A stretch of 64,000 bases of DNA from Cladosporium sp. IMV 00045 (lineage: Eukaryota > Ascomycota > Dothideomycetes > Cladosporiales > Cladosporiaceae): positions 1 through 64,000 of the forward strand of contig MSJI02000716.1 of the NCBI GenBank assembly GCA_001931905.2, read 5' to 3'. Of the stretch, positions 22,041-33,064 are shown one piece after another. Both the position numbers and the translations under genes were made by a program. The notes below the pieces were generated by a model. It was not told where the DNA came from and did not search any database. It saw nothing but the letters and a program-made list of their open reading frames with translations. How positions within the stretch are numbered: the first letter of the stretch is position 1; each line of letters opens with the position of its first letter.

Positions 22041-24193
22041 ACAGAGAAGTGAAGAAGACGCAAGCAACACTGGAGGTTTCTGGGACCGGCATTGATTGGT
22101 TGCTACACTGAGACGAATGCATGGAATGCGGCTTTGTTCTGGAGATTAATGTCTCATGACGGAATGCTTCTACCTGACTCCTTTCTCTCATGTTAACAGT
22201 CCCTTTCTGAAAAGATACCATTAGCCACATGCACAATATTTTGACAGTCAATATATAGGTATGCTGAAATACAGCATCGTCGCTGGAGAGGTGAGGTTGA
22301 ATTCGGGCGGCGACGTCGAGACAAGCTCACTATAGCGCCAACACTATTCCGCGCAGCAAATCCTGCAGATCACCCCTGCAGACCCACATCTCCAGACGCC
22401 AGCGACGATCTTTGTACCCTCGTTGTGGCACTGGCCACTCGACGCTCAGGCGGCATGGTCAACGCGAATGAATTACTATATACGTTCTCCGCTCTCGGGA
22501 CAGATGGTGAGGAATACGAGGCCGACGCATCATGTCAATATAAAGACTGCATGTAGTACCTGGTATCCTGCAGGTCTCAGCCGTGTCTCAGAGACACCAC
22601 ACAGAGGACGTTCATTTCGCAGCACCTTTCTTGAGTCTTTGTTCTAGCCTGGTGGATATACTGCATGCGCATCGAGAATGCTGTGTGCTTCAAAGACCGA
22701 CTCATTTGCAGGCACTTGCTTTCGCTTGCTACTCACACGAGTCAACGCACGTCTGGCACTCTTCAGTCGTGCCGCAAGGGTCTCCCGGCGGTCTCAGTAT
22801 TCCCAGCGCTAAGGCAAAGCAGAAAGTCGAAGAGCGACAGCAACATGAGCAGGACATCGTGTCGTGTTGCTTTTGCGATTCTGCAATATCGACATCAAGC
22901 TTCACGTCACCCATTTCCAGGACTGACGCCGATGGCTCACAGTTGTAGCCTTGGAAAGGTTGCTGATCTTGGTGTCTGACAAGTCTCTTGCGAGCGGTTT
23001 CTGTCCGTTGCTCCATGTTCTCTTCACAGAGTCGTTATGAAGCCCGGGCTGGAAGAAAATCGCCTTTGTAGTGTCACAAGGACTGCCGCATTCTCACCTC
23101 TCAATACTGGGGATGGTACACCGCAAGGTTTCAAAGTATAAACTTTACGCTGGCCATGATGCTCATCTTCACTGGTCGAATCTCAGTCTTGTAACAGCCG
23201 TGAGTATCACTCTACATTTTCAGAGAAGCCACCACGCAATATTTGGAACAAAGCAAGAGTGACTGCCTAGTCAGAGAGGAGATGTGCCACGGGGGTATCT
23301 CCTAACCCCAACCCTAACCCTACCAACATGCCTCCGGCTGGATTGAAAAGATGGCTTCTTTACTAGGGGTGGCTCTGAACATAGGCAGATGAGGAAACGG
23401 AGCCTGACAGGACGACACGATAGATGCCTGCGCTCAACCTCAACACAAGCATTGAAAAAGACTGTACTCTGGGACCAAGCGCACATGAAGCTCTGTCTCT
23501 TTCCATCGTGGCAGTCAAACGTCTTTTGTTCATGAAATAGATTGAAGCCGCCGCAAAATCTTCCTGAAAACACCGGTACTCAATGGACGGAAACTGTTTG
23601 CAATCGAGACCGACAGCGACTCATTCATAGTTCTGCACGGGCTGGCGACGCAGCGATTGGTGATGCAAATTGCATACACTCAGCCCATGTTGCGCCGTGG
23701 CCGTGAGCGAATGAGTGTACTTATCTCCAACGCTGAAGGGCTCGCATGCGTGGAACAGAACCAATCTTCAGCAAAGTTTCGTCCATAGCACGACAGGCAT
23801 GGTGATATTTTAGAAGACGAATGGATCTGAAAAGTCGTAATTGGCGTGGAATAGCAGGAAGCCTTTGCAGATGCCTTACACGCGCAAATAGCACTTGATA
23901 CACTGAGCATCATCTTTTCTTGCAATCGCCAAATACAAAACAGAGGAATCGAGTGATATGAAGTACAGGATTTCTTCGTGATCTGGCGGTGAACCCTCTG
24001 ATCTTGAATCCTCCCCAAACGCGATCAGCGCCAAGAATGACGTTTCTGTTGACTGGCTCACTGGTGGCTTCCAGTCGTCTCAGGTCCAGTCCACATCCGA
24101 TTCAAGACTCCAAACGCTGCGTGTCACGTTTGCGAAAGCTTAGAGACTTGTCCTCCGACGTGCGATGTTCGCGAACAAGCGACATGCAGGACA
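22041..24193. other. decayed conserved block, copy 1
   Basis: About 2.15 kb shared with 36,761-38,914. Protein-like stretches persist in different frames. One is a plus-strand run near 22,270-22,560 (TIAPTLFRAANPADHPCRPT ... GMVNANELLYTFSALGTDGEEYEA). Another is near 22,720-22,945, with a CX2C-like piece (HEQDIVSCCFCDSAISTS). A minus-strand piece near 23,900-24,060 reads EEILYFISLDSSVLYLAIAR. Stops and frame changes interrupt them in one or both copies, so these look like remains of one or more genes rather than active ones. Contains a telomere-like repeat at 23,301-23,324. Confidence 0.45.
23301..23324. repeat. telomere-like CCCTAA repeat, copy 1
   Basis: CCTAACCCCAACCCTAACCC followed by TACC, about four degenerate units of the fungal telomere repeat (TTAGGG on the other strand). 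The same string is present at 38,028-38,051 in copy 2, so it predates the split of the two copies. Confidence 0.7.
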
Positions 24194-27100
24194 ATGAGCC
24201 TCACATCCCTCCTGTCGGCCTACCTCCTCGGCGGAATCACCTTTCTCCCACTACTTCTCATCACCGTGATCACAACTCTTTGGTTTGCGCTTCCGCAAAT
24301 CCCAGATGAAGGCAATGAGGCCACAAGAGATGACAAAGTCGAGGGAAAGGTAGATTTGAAAGGCAAAGAGGGGGCTCAGGAGGATGACTTCTCATCGGAC
24401 GGCGCCGCAAATGCCACGTTTGCAGTGCTGCGATCATACAACTTCCAGTCAGCGTTGAGCACCTTGAACTCAAAGGCCAATGCGGGCTCTCATGGAGGCG
24501 GAGATGGACAAACGGAGATGACAGGCCAGGAGTCTATGTCGGTGTATCAAAGCATGTACCGCTCCGTCTTTGACCGAAGCAAGACGGCGCTGAACAGGAA
24601 TCCTCTGGCGGACACTGATGAGCCTGCAAGTGGTGCAACGGCTCGCTCAAAACCGGCGGCCTCGACGGGGAGTATGTACCACATCGTTCTCCGCCATGGA
24701 CACCTCATGCTTTACGACTCACCGGCGGAGCTGGAAGTGCGGCACGTAATCAGCATGGCACATCACAGCGTCTCACTGAGCGACGGTGATGGTGACGATG
24801 AGAACATGCTCGACGCCGATCTGTTTATCAAACGCACGGCAATCTTGCTCAAACCACATCCGCCTAACGCCAACGGAGACGCAAATCGGGGCGGAACACC
24901 CCAATCAAAGCCGTTCTACCTCTTCAGTTCGAACTGCTCGGAGAAGGAGGACTTCTACCATGCGCTGGTCGCAGCACAAACCGACTCTCCTACGCCACAG
25001 CCCTTAGACTCTACATGTTCCATCAAGCTTCAATCGGCCATCCACTCCAATTCTCTAACGCCTGAGACTCGCGCACTGAACGCGCTAACAAACCGCATCT
25101 TCCTTGCCTTACACCGCACCCCATTCCTCGAGGACCTTGTTCGCGAGAAGATTGAGAAGAAGATCTCGAGAGTCGCGAAGCCGGCCTTCATCTCATATGT
25201 CAATGTCCAGAGCATCGATCTAGGCGATGCAGGTCCCATTATATCGAACCTGCGACTGAAGGACATCCACATTTCTGGCGACATGGTGCTCTCAATGGAT
25301 GTCAAGTATAATGGCGGCGTAAAAGTTGTCATCAGTGCTGTTGCCAAGCTGGATTTGGGACAGCGCTTCAAGGTCAGAACGGTGGACCTGGTGCTCGCTG
25401 GGAGTTTGCAGCGACTACAAGGGCGCATGCTCGTGCGCGTGAAGCCTCCTCCCAGCAACAGGATATGGTTCTGCTTCGAGAACATGCCGGACATGGAAAT
25501 CAAAGTGGAGCCCATCGTAAGCTCACGACAGATCACTTACAACTGGATCCTGCGCCAGATAGAGAACAGAATCCGCGAAGTCTTCGCTGAGACACTGGTG
25601 AAGCCTAATTGGGACGATATGCCTTTCTTCGACACTCACAGGCAGGACTACAGGGGTGGAATTTGGCAGCGTGAGCCTGATACGAAACAGGAGCAAAGAC
25701 CGAGCAGTGGCGAACCCACCGCCGGGGACATGCTGTCTGCCAAGACTGACAAAACAATGTCCATGCCGAATCTGCCAAAATCTCCTGATGCTTCCGCGAT
25801 GTCTTCTGGAGCTCAGACGCCCGTTTCACTGGATCAAGTGCCATCAGAGCAGATCGAGGGTCTCAAGCGCCGATCTGCTACCTCTGCCACCTCACTGCCT
25901 TCACAAGCGGCTCAAACTGCGGCTGAGAAAGCCACATCAGTGTCCAAGGGCATCCGCTCTCCATCTTTCACTTCGCCATCGCCATCCGCGCCCAGCGTGG
26001 CTATAGATGGGTCCAATGTGGATGCAGTGAGAGGCGGCGAAGTGCCACAACCAGCAAAACGCTGGATTGGACGTTCGGCACCATCAGCGAACAAGCGTGA
26101 AGCAGTCGACGCGATCAGGGAGGTGAAAGATCGTTCTACGCCAAAAGAAGAGAACCCACCACGTAGCCCGAGTCTCAACGCCTCGACTGTCATTGCAGAA
26201 GGAGGTGATGAAGATGACCCAGCACTTCTCAGCACCGATCCATCCGAGCTTGACGCCGAACGCAGAGGCAGCGGCGGAAGCAAGTCTAGCGGAAGCTTGC
26301 ACCCGAATACATCAGACACCGCTCTCCCTCTTCCAAGGACACCTAGCCGAGAGTCATTTGCGCGGACAGATACAGGCTCGTCTGCGCAGTCCTCTCAGAC
26401 TAGCCAAACACGGACCAAGGCGCTTTTCGCTGCCACCGCAGCTGCTACATCAGCCGCGCGCCAGTGGACATTGAACGCCGTGGCGAATAAGAATAAAGGC
26501 CCACCTCTCTTCAGACCACCGAGCTCACACAAGCCTGGACCGCAAGAGCCTGTAGGAAGAGGTCAGCCTCTACCGCCGATCGGCCAGCCATTGCCCGGAC
26601 CGAAAACAAGCTTGTGGGGTGGCAGTGCTTTCGCAGGTGGCACTGTGAAGCGCAAGCCCGTCTTGCCTCCTCGTAAGTCTGTAAGTGAGCAAGGCAACAA
26701 GGAAGGAGAGATGAAAGAGGACTCGAAGAAAAGCGAGACCGCGACAGAAGCGAGCGACAATGCCAGCATGCGCAGTGAAACACAGCCGAAGGAAGTCGAA
26801 GAAGACGAATTTGGGCCCTGGAGAGAGAACTTCGGAGAAGAGGATTTTGACGAGCCAATCTCAAAGCCAGCACAAGAAACCTCAGCACCCAAACCAACTT
26901 CCCACGCCGACGAGCCCGAACTCAACCCTAGCCCACCAACCTCGACGAAAACTCCAACGCCCGCAAAGAAGAAACCACCCCCACCCCCTCTCCCCACCCG
27001 GCGCAAACGCGCCCCCTCTCTCCCCAAACGCCCTCACGACCGTACCCCATCATCCGCCAGCTTAGCCAACGCAGCAGTACCTTCACCGCACTCGCAGCGC

Positions 27101-27400
27101 GATCCTTTCACCGACCCTCCCACACCCGCCAACCCACCCGACCAATCCAGCACCCCCGCCGCCGCCGCTCCAGCGCCCGTCATAGACCCCAAAGCCGAAG
27201 AGCGCGGCGCGCTGGAGTTGGAAGAGGCGGATGGGGTGCATGTCATCGATGCGCCTGTTGAGGATGATGAGAGGAGGGACCATCAAGATGGCAGGGAGAG
27301 GAGAGAGGATGAGAGTGGCGGGAATGTTGTGGTGTCTGATGAATTGGGGCGGGCTTGGGGCGCGTCTGGAGACGATGAGGGGGGCATTGAGAGGTATTGA
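24194..27400 (+). CDS. NVJ2: SMP- and PH-domain lipid-transfer protein (Nvj2-like), copy 1
   Basis: A single exon of 1068 aa. An N-terminal membrane anchor (LLGGITFLPLLLITVITTLW, residues ~11-31) is followed by a PH-like segment at ~155-275 (SMYHIVLRHGHLMLYDSPAE ... KPFYLFSSNCSEKEDFYHAL). An SMP/TULIP lipid-binding domain at ~295-480 starts ALNALTNRIFLALHRTPFLE and continues VNVQSIDLGDAGPIISNLRL, then NMPDMEIKVEPIVSSRQITY. This domain order is that of yeast Nvj2 and relatives at ER-vacuole and ER-Golgi contact sites, where they move lipids such as ceramide. The remaining ~580 residues are disordered, rich in Ser, Pro and Lys, with poly-Pro KKPPPPPLP. The ATG opens directly before the anchor. 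Symbol given by domain architecture, not by search. Confidence 0.85.
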   Translation: MSLTSLLSAYLLGGITFLPLLLITVITTLWFALPQIPDEGNEATRDDKVEGKVDLKGKEGAQEDDFSSDGAANATFAVLRSYNFQSALSTLNSKANAGSHGGGDGQTEMTGQESMSVYQSMYRSVFDRSKTALNRNPLADTDEPASGATARSKPAASTGSMYHIVLRHGHLMLYDSPAELEVRHVISMAHHSVSLSDGDGDDENMLDADLFIKRTAILLKPHPPNANGDANRGGTPQSKPFYLFSSNCSEKEDFYHALVAAQTDSPTPQPLDSTCSIKLQSAIHSNSLTPETRALNALTNRIFLALHRTPFLEDLVREKIEKKISRVAKPAFISYVNVQSIDLGDAGPIISNLRLKDIHISGDMVLSMDVKYNGGVKVVISAVAKLDLGQRFKVRTVDLVLAGSLQRLQGRMLVRVKPPPSNRIWFCFENMPDMEIKVEPIVSSRQITYNWILRQIENRIREVFAETLVKPNWDDMPFFDTHRQDYRGGIWQREPDTKQEQRPSSGEPTAGDMLSAKTDKTMSMPNLPKSPDASAMSSGAQTPVSLDQVPSEQIEGLKRRSATSATSLPSQAAQTAAEKATSVSKGIRSPSFTSPSPSAPSVAIDGSNVDAVRGGEVPQPAKRWIGRSAPSANKREAVDAIREVKDRSTPKEENPPRSPSLNASTVIAEGGDEDDPALLSTDPSELDAERRGSGGSKSSGSLHPNTSDTALPLPRTPSRESFARTDTGSSAQSSQTSQTRTKALFAATAAATSAARQWTLNAVANKNKGPPLFRPPSSHKPGPQEPVGRGQPLPPIGQPLPGPKTSLWGGSAFAGGTVKRKPVLPPRKSVSEQGNKEGEMKEDSKKSETATEASDNASMRSETQPKEVEEDEFGPWRENFGEEDFDEPISKPAQETSAPKPTSHADEPELNPSPPTSTKTPTPAKKKPPPPPLPTRRKRAPSLPKRPHDRTPSSASLANAAVPSPHSQRDPFTDPPTPANPPDQSSTPAAAAPAPVIDPKAEERGALELEEADGVHVIDAPVEDDERRDHQDGRERREDESGGNVVVSDELGRAWGASGDDEGGIERY

Positions 27401-27893
27401 TCGAAGTTTTGATATTGGTACTCCTGAGGTACGTGTATGAAGGTTAGGAGTGGGGAAATGGTATATTCTCGAAACTCTCTCTTACGCATTCGGTGTTTTG
27501 TGAACTCTCCGTCTTTTTGCCCGGACGGCTCGGTTCGGTCGTTTGAGGAGGTACTGGAATTGAGCCGTCCTTTCGTGAGAGTTGAAGTAAGTAAAATAAA
27601 AAAAGACAACGCATGAATGGGCGAACACGCTCTCCACTCCCTCTGGCATCCAGAGAGCGCAGCTCGCGATTGATTAATATACTTCGCTCGGTACCTTACA
27701 TACAGAACCAGACAGCCCGTCCCAAAAAATCCCTATGTTGACTCCCAGAAGACTTTCGCCGTAATAGCGCATCGCAGCATTCCCGTCTATCTTTGCTGTA
27801 CAAGTACAAATTGCGATTCGAGTCTCTTGTGGTTCTATCCCATTCCCTGAGCGCCTGCCTAGGCCGCCTAACACCCTGAGAGCAAAGAAAAAA
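27401..27893. other. 3' flank of NVJ2-like gene, copy 1, ending at gap
   Basis: Noncoding sequence alignable with 42,140 to ~42,660. The last ~40 bases before the gap (CTGAGAGCAAAGAAAAAA) resemble but do not match the copy-2 sequence around 42,640-42,670. Confidence 0.6.
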
Positions 27894-27913
27894 NNNNNNN
27901 NNNNNNNNNNNNN
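27894..27913. other. assembly gap (20 N) at tandem-copy junction
   Basis: Twenty N separate the two copies exactly where the right end of copy 1 (NVJ2-like 3' flank) meets the middle of APC5 exon 5 of copy 2. The true distance and even the adjacency are not shown by the sequence. Confidence 0.99.
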
Positions 27914-30182
27914 TCGCGGCGCCGAATTCCCCGACTTTGTTGAGAATGCCCGCCAGCTGAGCCAGCGCTTCGAGGAGAACGGGCACGAGACCCGCTCGCT
28001 CGGCGCTGCTGGCTGCTCGGATTGCGAGGCTGAAGCCTTTTTCGGGTTTGCCTGCGGCGGCGAAGACGCTTGCTTTCAACGTGAGGAGGTGGAGGGTCTG
28101 GGCGAGGTCTGTGCCGGTGCTGGAGAGGAGGGAGGTGATTTTGGAGAGAGCGTTGGGGAGTTGTTCCGAGCGGATCAGGAGGTGGATTTCCAGGAGGGAG
28201 ACTTGTTGGGTGAGTTCAGGGTCGGCTGTGGGTTGGAAGGGGAGGAGGTCGGCGAGGTGGTGGTTGGCGGCGGGGAGGTTGTCGCTGGGGAGACATATGT
28301 GTTAGTTTTCGTGGCGCTTGTGAATGAACGGTGGAAAGAAGGGAGGGGACATACGTTCTGATTGCTTGGAGGAGGGCTATCAGCCTTGCGAATGCGCTCA
28401 CTCGCTGCTCTAGTTTGAGCGTGCCTCGGACCTGCTCGTGGAGAGAAGAAAGGGAAGCTTGAGCGGCAGCGTAGGCGCCATTTTGTGCAGCTGAGAACGC
28501 AAGTCGACATTGCGCGCGGACATGATCACCGAGAGAGCATTCTTTGTCTAATACGACATCGATGCTGGAGTAATGGCGGGAGGCGGTGTGTGACTGACCT
28601 GTGTTGAGAGTCAGTTCTGATGCGTGTTCGGATGGGAGTGTTGTGAAAAGGCGTGCGCATAGCTAAAGAATGTCACCGACGGAGGATAACACGCACCGAG
28701 ACGATCATAGATTGAACCCTGGAAGATGGTAACGGCCGGCGTCAGAGAGTACGATGCATGTTGAACATTGAGATGTGCCGACTGAAGGACATGCTCAAGG
28801 GCCTTGGGGCCAACGCCAGTCTAAGGGCGAGAAATCGGTTAGCTCGTGTCCACAATGTTTTGATCTTCTGACTGCATGAGGAGAACTTCAAACTCACATT
28901 TCTTAGCTCGAGCTTCGCCTCTTCAAGCAAAGTGCTGGAAACCAAGTTCCAATGTTTGCCGTCCTTGGCTTTCGTCTTCAAGAAAGCAAGCTCATCTTGC
29001 TCGCTACCGCCGTCACCAGCCAAAGCAGCGAGAGAACGTAAAGAGGAAACAGAGGGCAGGTTGTGAGCTTGGCGGAGATACAAGAGCCATGATAGAGCGA
29101 AGTTGAGGCAAGCCGTGTCTTGGTTTTCTCGAGCTGCTCTAGGGTCAGCCGTGGAGTCGCGAACAAAATCCAACAAACTACAGTGCGTAGAGATGAGAGA
29201 TCTTACCGGTCGCGATGCATTCTTCCATCGTATTTAGTGACTCCTCCCACCTTTCGAAGTCCGCGTGCAAGACGCTCAAGTGCAACAACGCTATTTGATA
29301 GTATGTCTTGACACCGTCGGCTGCTGCTCCTTTGGCAGCAATGCTGTAGTCGAAGTATCTGTGCAACTCCTCTAAAGCCAGAGTATATTGTCCCGCCCTC
29401 CAAGCCTCAAAGAAGTCCATGAAGTGATGCAAATTCTGCGTGTCCGAGGTCTGGCGAAGTGAGAGCCATGATCTCAGCTTAGCCTTCAATTCTGGTGGAA
29501 CACGCGTGCCACGCTTCTGTAGCGCGTGTATTGAAATGCTCAAAGCGATATCGATGTCGTCGTTACTGATCATGGGTGCTGTGGCTGAGGAGGTCGTGAT
29601 GACCGGTTGCGGCACGCTGTCCTGGCTGCTCTCCTTTGAAGCATACGCCTGGGCAGCTTCGGGCTGTGTGCGGGCCCATGAGTCCCAAGTGACGGAGATG
29701 TATGACTTGTACGCATTGAGGAGAGCCAGTGAGTCTGCAAACCGGAGGCGGGTCCATTCAACGTTGCAGCGACGGATGAAGTGGCCAATGGGTGAGGCTG
29801 GTGTGACTTTTCTCTCTTCAGGGTTTTCCGGAGTCATGATGGCAAAGACGCGGTCGAAGAGTTGGTGCAGCTGATCCAGGTCTGCAACTGCCCATGCCGT
29901 CTGGACGAAGTCATCATAATGGGTGCGTCCAGGAAAATTTGATGGTATAGAATTGAGTGGTGCTGCGAAACTTGATGCATCTTCCGGTGGACCGGTAGTA
30001 GTTTTGGCGGCTGACTTGCTGTATAGATCTTCGTTACCAGAAAACCCTCCGGTCTTTTCTATCAATTGCTCGGTGATCACTTCCAGCAATTTGGCGTCCG
30101 ATTCTGGGTCCTCACGGTTTTGGAGATAGGATTCGACGAGTATTAGCGTGCATATTTTGGCCGGTGTGAGATAGCGAGCCAT
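27914..30182 (-). CDS. APC5: anaphase-promoting complex subunit 5, copy 2, cut by the gap
   Basis: Minus-strand exons are 30182-29207, 29133-28898, 28820-28697, 28598-28355 and 28284-27914 (incomplete). They match exons 1-5 of copy 1 with the same splice phases. No frameshift or stop is seen in the part present. The last 29 nt of exon 5 and exons 6-7 are missing because the sequence starts at the gap. Small changes are spread over the protein, for example EVITEQLIEK for ELITEQLIEK near residue 34. If the gap hides the rest the gene may be whole; if the tandem is real and the gap small, this copy is truncated. Confidence 0.85.
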
Positions 30183-30568
30183 GATGGAAATCTTTTTCAG
30201 CCGTCTGGTAACGACTTCATGCTGATATCAGACAGGTACATGTATTTTCCCAGTCACAAATACCAGCTCGTCGTCTTCACATCCTCGATGCACAGCTGTT
30301 TCCCAATGCGGAAGTTTGGCTTTGGCTCGAGAAACACGCGAAGCAAGCGCGTCTTGCGGAAAGCTGCCGCTTCGCAGACGTCATGCCATCAACCTTTCAA
30401 GACCGTGACGAGAGAGTCGAGTGTCGCATGTGTGGAAATGCTTGAGGCATGAGTTGTTACTGTTGCAATGAGGAAATGATGTGAGATCAGCGAAAATTCC
30501 CGGAATCAAGACAAAAACCGACAAGCAAGGGATCGCGCTTGCCCAGCGATGCTTGAAATACCACAACA
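30183..30568. promoter_or_regulatory. APC5/APN2 divergent promoter, copy 2
   Basis: 386 bp, the counterpart of 16,271-16,649 with a few indels and substitutions. Confidence 0.5.
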
Positions 30569-32578
30569 ATGAGGCTCACAACATGGTATGCATGAACGAA
30601 GACAAGCCTTGGATAATTATCCTAGCGGACCCAAATCTAACATTGTTCCAGGAATGTCAACGGCATCCGCAACCCTTTCTCCTACCCACCATGGAACTCC
30701 GCCCGCAGCTTCCCAGCCATGTTCGACATTCTGGAGAGCGACATCATCGTCATGCAAGAGCTGAAGATCCAGCGCAAAGACCTAAAAGATGACATGGTGA
30801 TTCTCGATGGATGGGACTGCTATTTCAGCTTGCCCAAGCATAAGAAAGGTTACTCTGGCGTGGGAATCTACACAAGGAATGCGACATGCGCTCCCATCCG
30901 GGCGGAGGAGGGCTTGCTGGGTGTACTGCCTTCTCCCTCTGGGACACCATACCGAGATCTGCCTGAAGATCAATGTATCGGCGGCTATCCTAGCGACTTC
31001 CAAATTGCCGACTTAGGCGTTGATGCTGCTCTTCTCGATGCTGAAGGTCGCTGTCTCATTTTGGAATTCCCAGCCTTCGTCTTGCTAGGCGTCTATTCTC
31101 CAGCAAATAGCAATGGCCTCCGCGATGATTTTCGTTACGGCTTCGTCTGCGCCCTTGACTGCCGCATCCGTAATCTTACGCGAAGTGGCAAGCGTGTCGT
31201 GCTCGTGGGCGACTTGAATGTCTCACGGCATGAGATCGATACCGCCTCCTCAGCGGATGACATGCGAAAGAACGGCATCACTCATGAGGATTACATATCC
31301 ACGCCAAATCGTCGGATCTTCAACCAGCTGCTTGTGGGCGGCGAGGTGGTTGGCGAAAGAGACGAGGGAAGAGAGCAGGCAGTACTGTGGGATACGACGC
31401 GAGGCTTTCACCCGGACAGAGTGGGCATGTACACACATTGGGAGCAGAAGATCAATGCTCGGCCCGGCAACTTTGGTAGCCGAATCGATTTCGTCCTGGT
31501 CGCAGAGTCTATGCGACCTTGGATCAAAGATGCAAACATCCAAGAAGGTCTACTCGGAAGCGATCACTGTCCAGTGTTTGCGGACTTCAATGATGTCGTG
31601 AGTACCGCTGATGGTGAAGTCAAACTTCTTGACATCATGAGCCCGCCAGGAACCTTTGTAGATGGAGAGCGCAAGCGTGAGTGGAAGGTGCAAGACATAC
31701 CTGCTTTCTCTGGGAAGCGCTTACAAGAGTTCGACAAGCGACGGAGCATCAAGTCCATGTTCGCAGCGCCGAAAGCAAAGCAACCAACGAGCAGCATCAG
31801 CACATCCAGCGAGGCTGCAACACAGCCGAAGACGGAAGAGTCTGAAGCATCTACACAACCATCAACCAGCAGTGCGCCCGCGAATGGAAGCAAAGAGCCC
31901 AGCGAGCCCAGCAGTTCCAGCGTAGACTTGAAACGCAAAGCCGCAACATCCTCCAAGCCTGCGCCAGCGAAAAAGCAAAAGTCTGATGCGAGCGCACCTC
32001 CGAATGGATCAGCAGCAAAAGGCCAGCAAAGCCTGCGAGGCTTCTTCCAACCGAAGGTTGCGAATACGGACAAGGGTAACAGTACAGCAGCGCAGACTTC
32101 CGACCAAGAGGCTCAATCAAGAGAAGCTGGCGCATCCGCCGCCACCGAGACCTCCAAGGATACTCCCGTCAACCACACCAACGAAAGTACAACAAGAGCA
32201 TCACCCGCACCAACCTCGACGGGGGACCTAACAACCCCTCTGACGCGCAAACCATCAGCGACTCCCACGTCCGCGCGCACCGTAACAACCGATCCTCCCT
32301 CTCCCACAACCAACTTCGACAATCTCGAAGCACGCTCTGCGACCTCACAGACATGGTCCGCCCTCTTCTCCCGCCCCGTCGCGCCTCTATGCGAAGACCA
32401 CTCCGAGCCCTGCAAATCCATGCAAACGAAGAAGAAAGGTAGCAACCAAGGGCGCAGCTTCTGGATGTGCGCGCGACCGCTGGGACCCAGCGGACAGAAA
32501 GAGCGAGGCACAGAGTGGAGATGCGGGACGTTCATATGGTGCAGCGATTGGCAGAATGGGAGGAAAGAGGACGGATGA
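30569..32578 (+). CDS. APN2: AP endonuclease 2 (DNA lyase), copy 2
   Basis: Exons 30569-30585 (17 nt) and 30652-32578, giving 647 aa, the same length and splice phase as copy 1. All catalytic motifs (MQELK, GDLNVS, GSRIDFVLV, GSDHCPVFAD), the PIP box QQSLRGFF and the GRF zinc finger are intact. By eye about 22 residues differ from copy 1. Most lie in the disordered linker, for example TSTGDLTTPL for TSTDDPTTSL, with fewer in the nuclease domain (WDTTRGFHPDRV for WDSTRGFHPNRV). This pattern fits two functional alleles or paralogues under purifying selection. Confidence 0.94.
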
Positions 32579-32956
32579 AGCGACGATGTGTTGAAATCAA
32601 ATTCTCAATCCTTTCCCTTTACTTTCATGCGAAAGCGACCAGCTCAACATCTATTCCCCAAAGGCTCAAAATATTCAATTTCCGGATTTTCCAATACCTC
32701 CCTGCTTCCCAATGCGCGAGCTGACGTAAGCGCGCTTCGCTGCTCGACTCGACTTATTGTTCCTATTGTCGTGCGCTTTGGGATTTCAGGGTCTGGGGAG
32801 CCCTGGCCTGGTGAGCGGTGGCGCAGCAGCTCGTGGCAAGCTCGAGCTTGTGCGGAGGCTGGGGAAAATTTGCTTATTGAAGCTTTTTGTGGTGGCCGGT
32901 GAAAGTCGAGTGGCAGGGAGGTGAAGTGAGGTTGGTGACGCTGTTCGAGGACAATA
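32579..32956. other. APN2 3' flank, conserved up to idiomorph edge (copy 2)
   Basis: Counterpart of 18,659-19,016, ending at the same GGACAATA string. It has one local rearranged patch near 32,800-32,835. No gene is supported. Confidence 0.6.
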
Positions 32957-33064
32957 ACTTCACGAAGTCCAGCATTCCAATATAAGATTGGGCTTCGTTA
33001 TTTGCCTTGCGCTGCAATACTTCATTTTCGAACACTACGACTTCTCCACTTGAAACTTGAACAA

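Larger units (their letters stand above)
14008..27893. repeat. tandem block copy 1 (carries MAT1-2)
   Basis: This ~13.9-kb segment is collinear with 27,914 to about 42,660. It shares APC5, APN2, the homeodomain-like gene, a decayed block and the SMP/PH protein, and differs completely in the 19.0-21.1 kb idiomorph. By eye, copy APN2 proteins differ at about 22 of 647 residues, and APC5 exon 1 at about a dozen of 325, with more change in intergenic sequence. Copy 1 ends at the N gap. Confidence 0.9.

Noticed and set aside
22423..22979. A small zinc-finger gene downstream of the homeodomain-like gene
   Set aside because: Cys-rich fragments exist, but no single spliced frame works in both copies; treated as gene remains.
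30719..32578. APN2 copy 2 starting at the internal ATG 30,719
   Set aside because: The conserved spliced start with the 17-nt exon is present at 30,569-30,585, as in copy 1.
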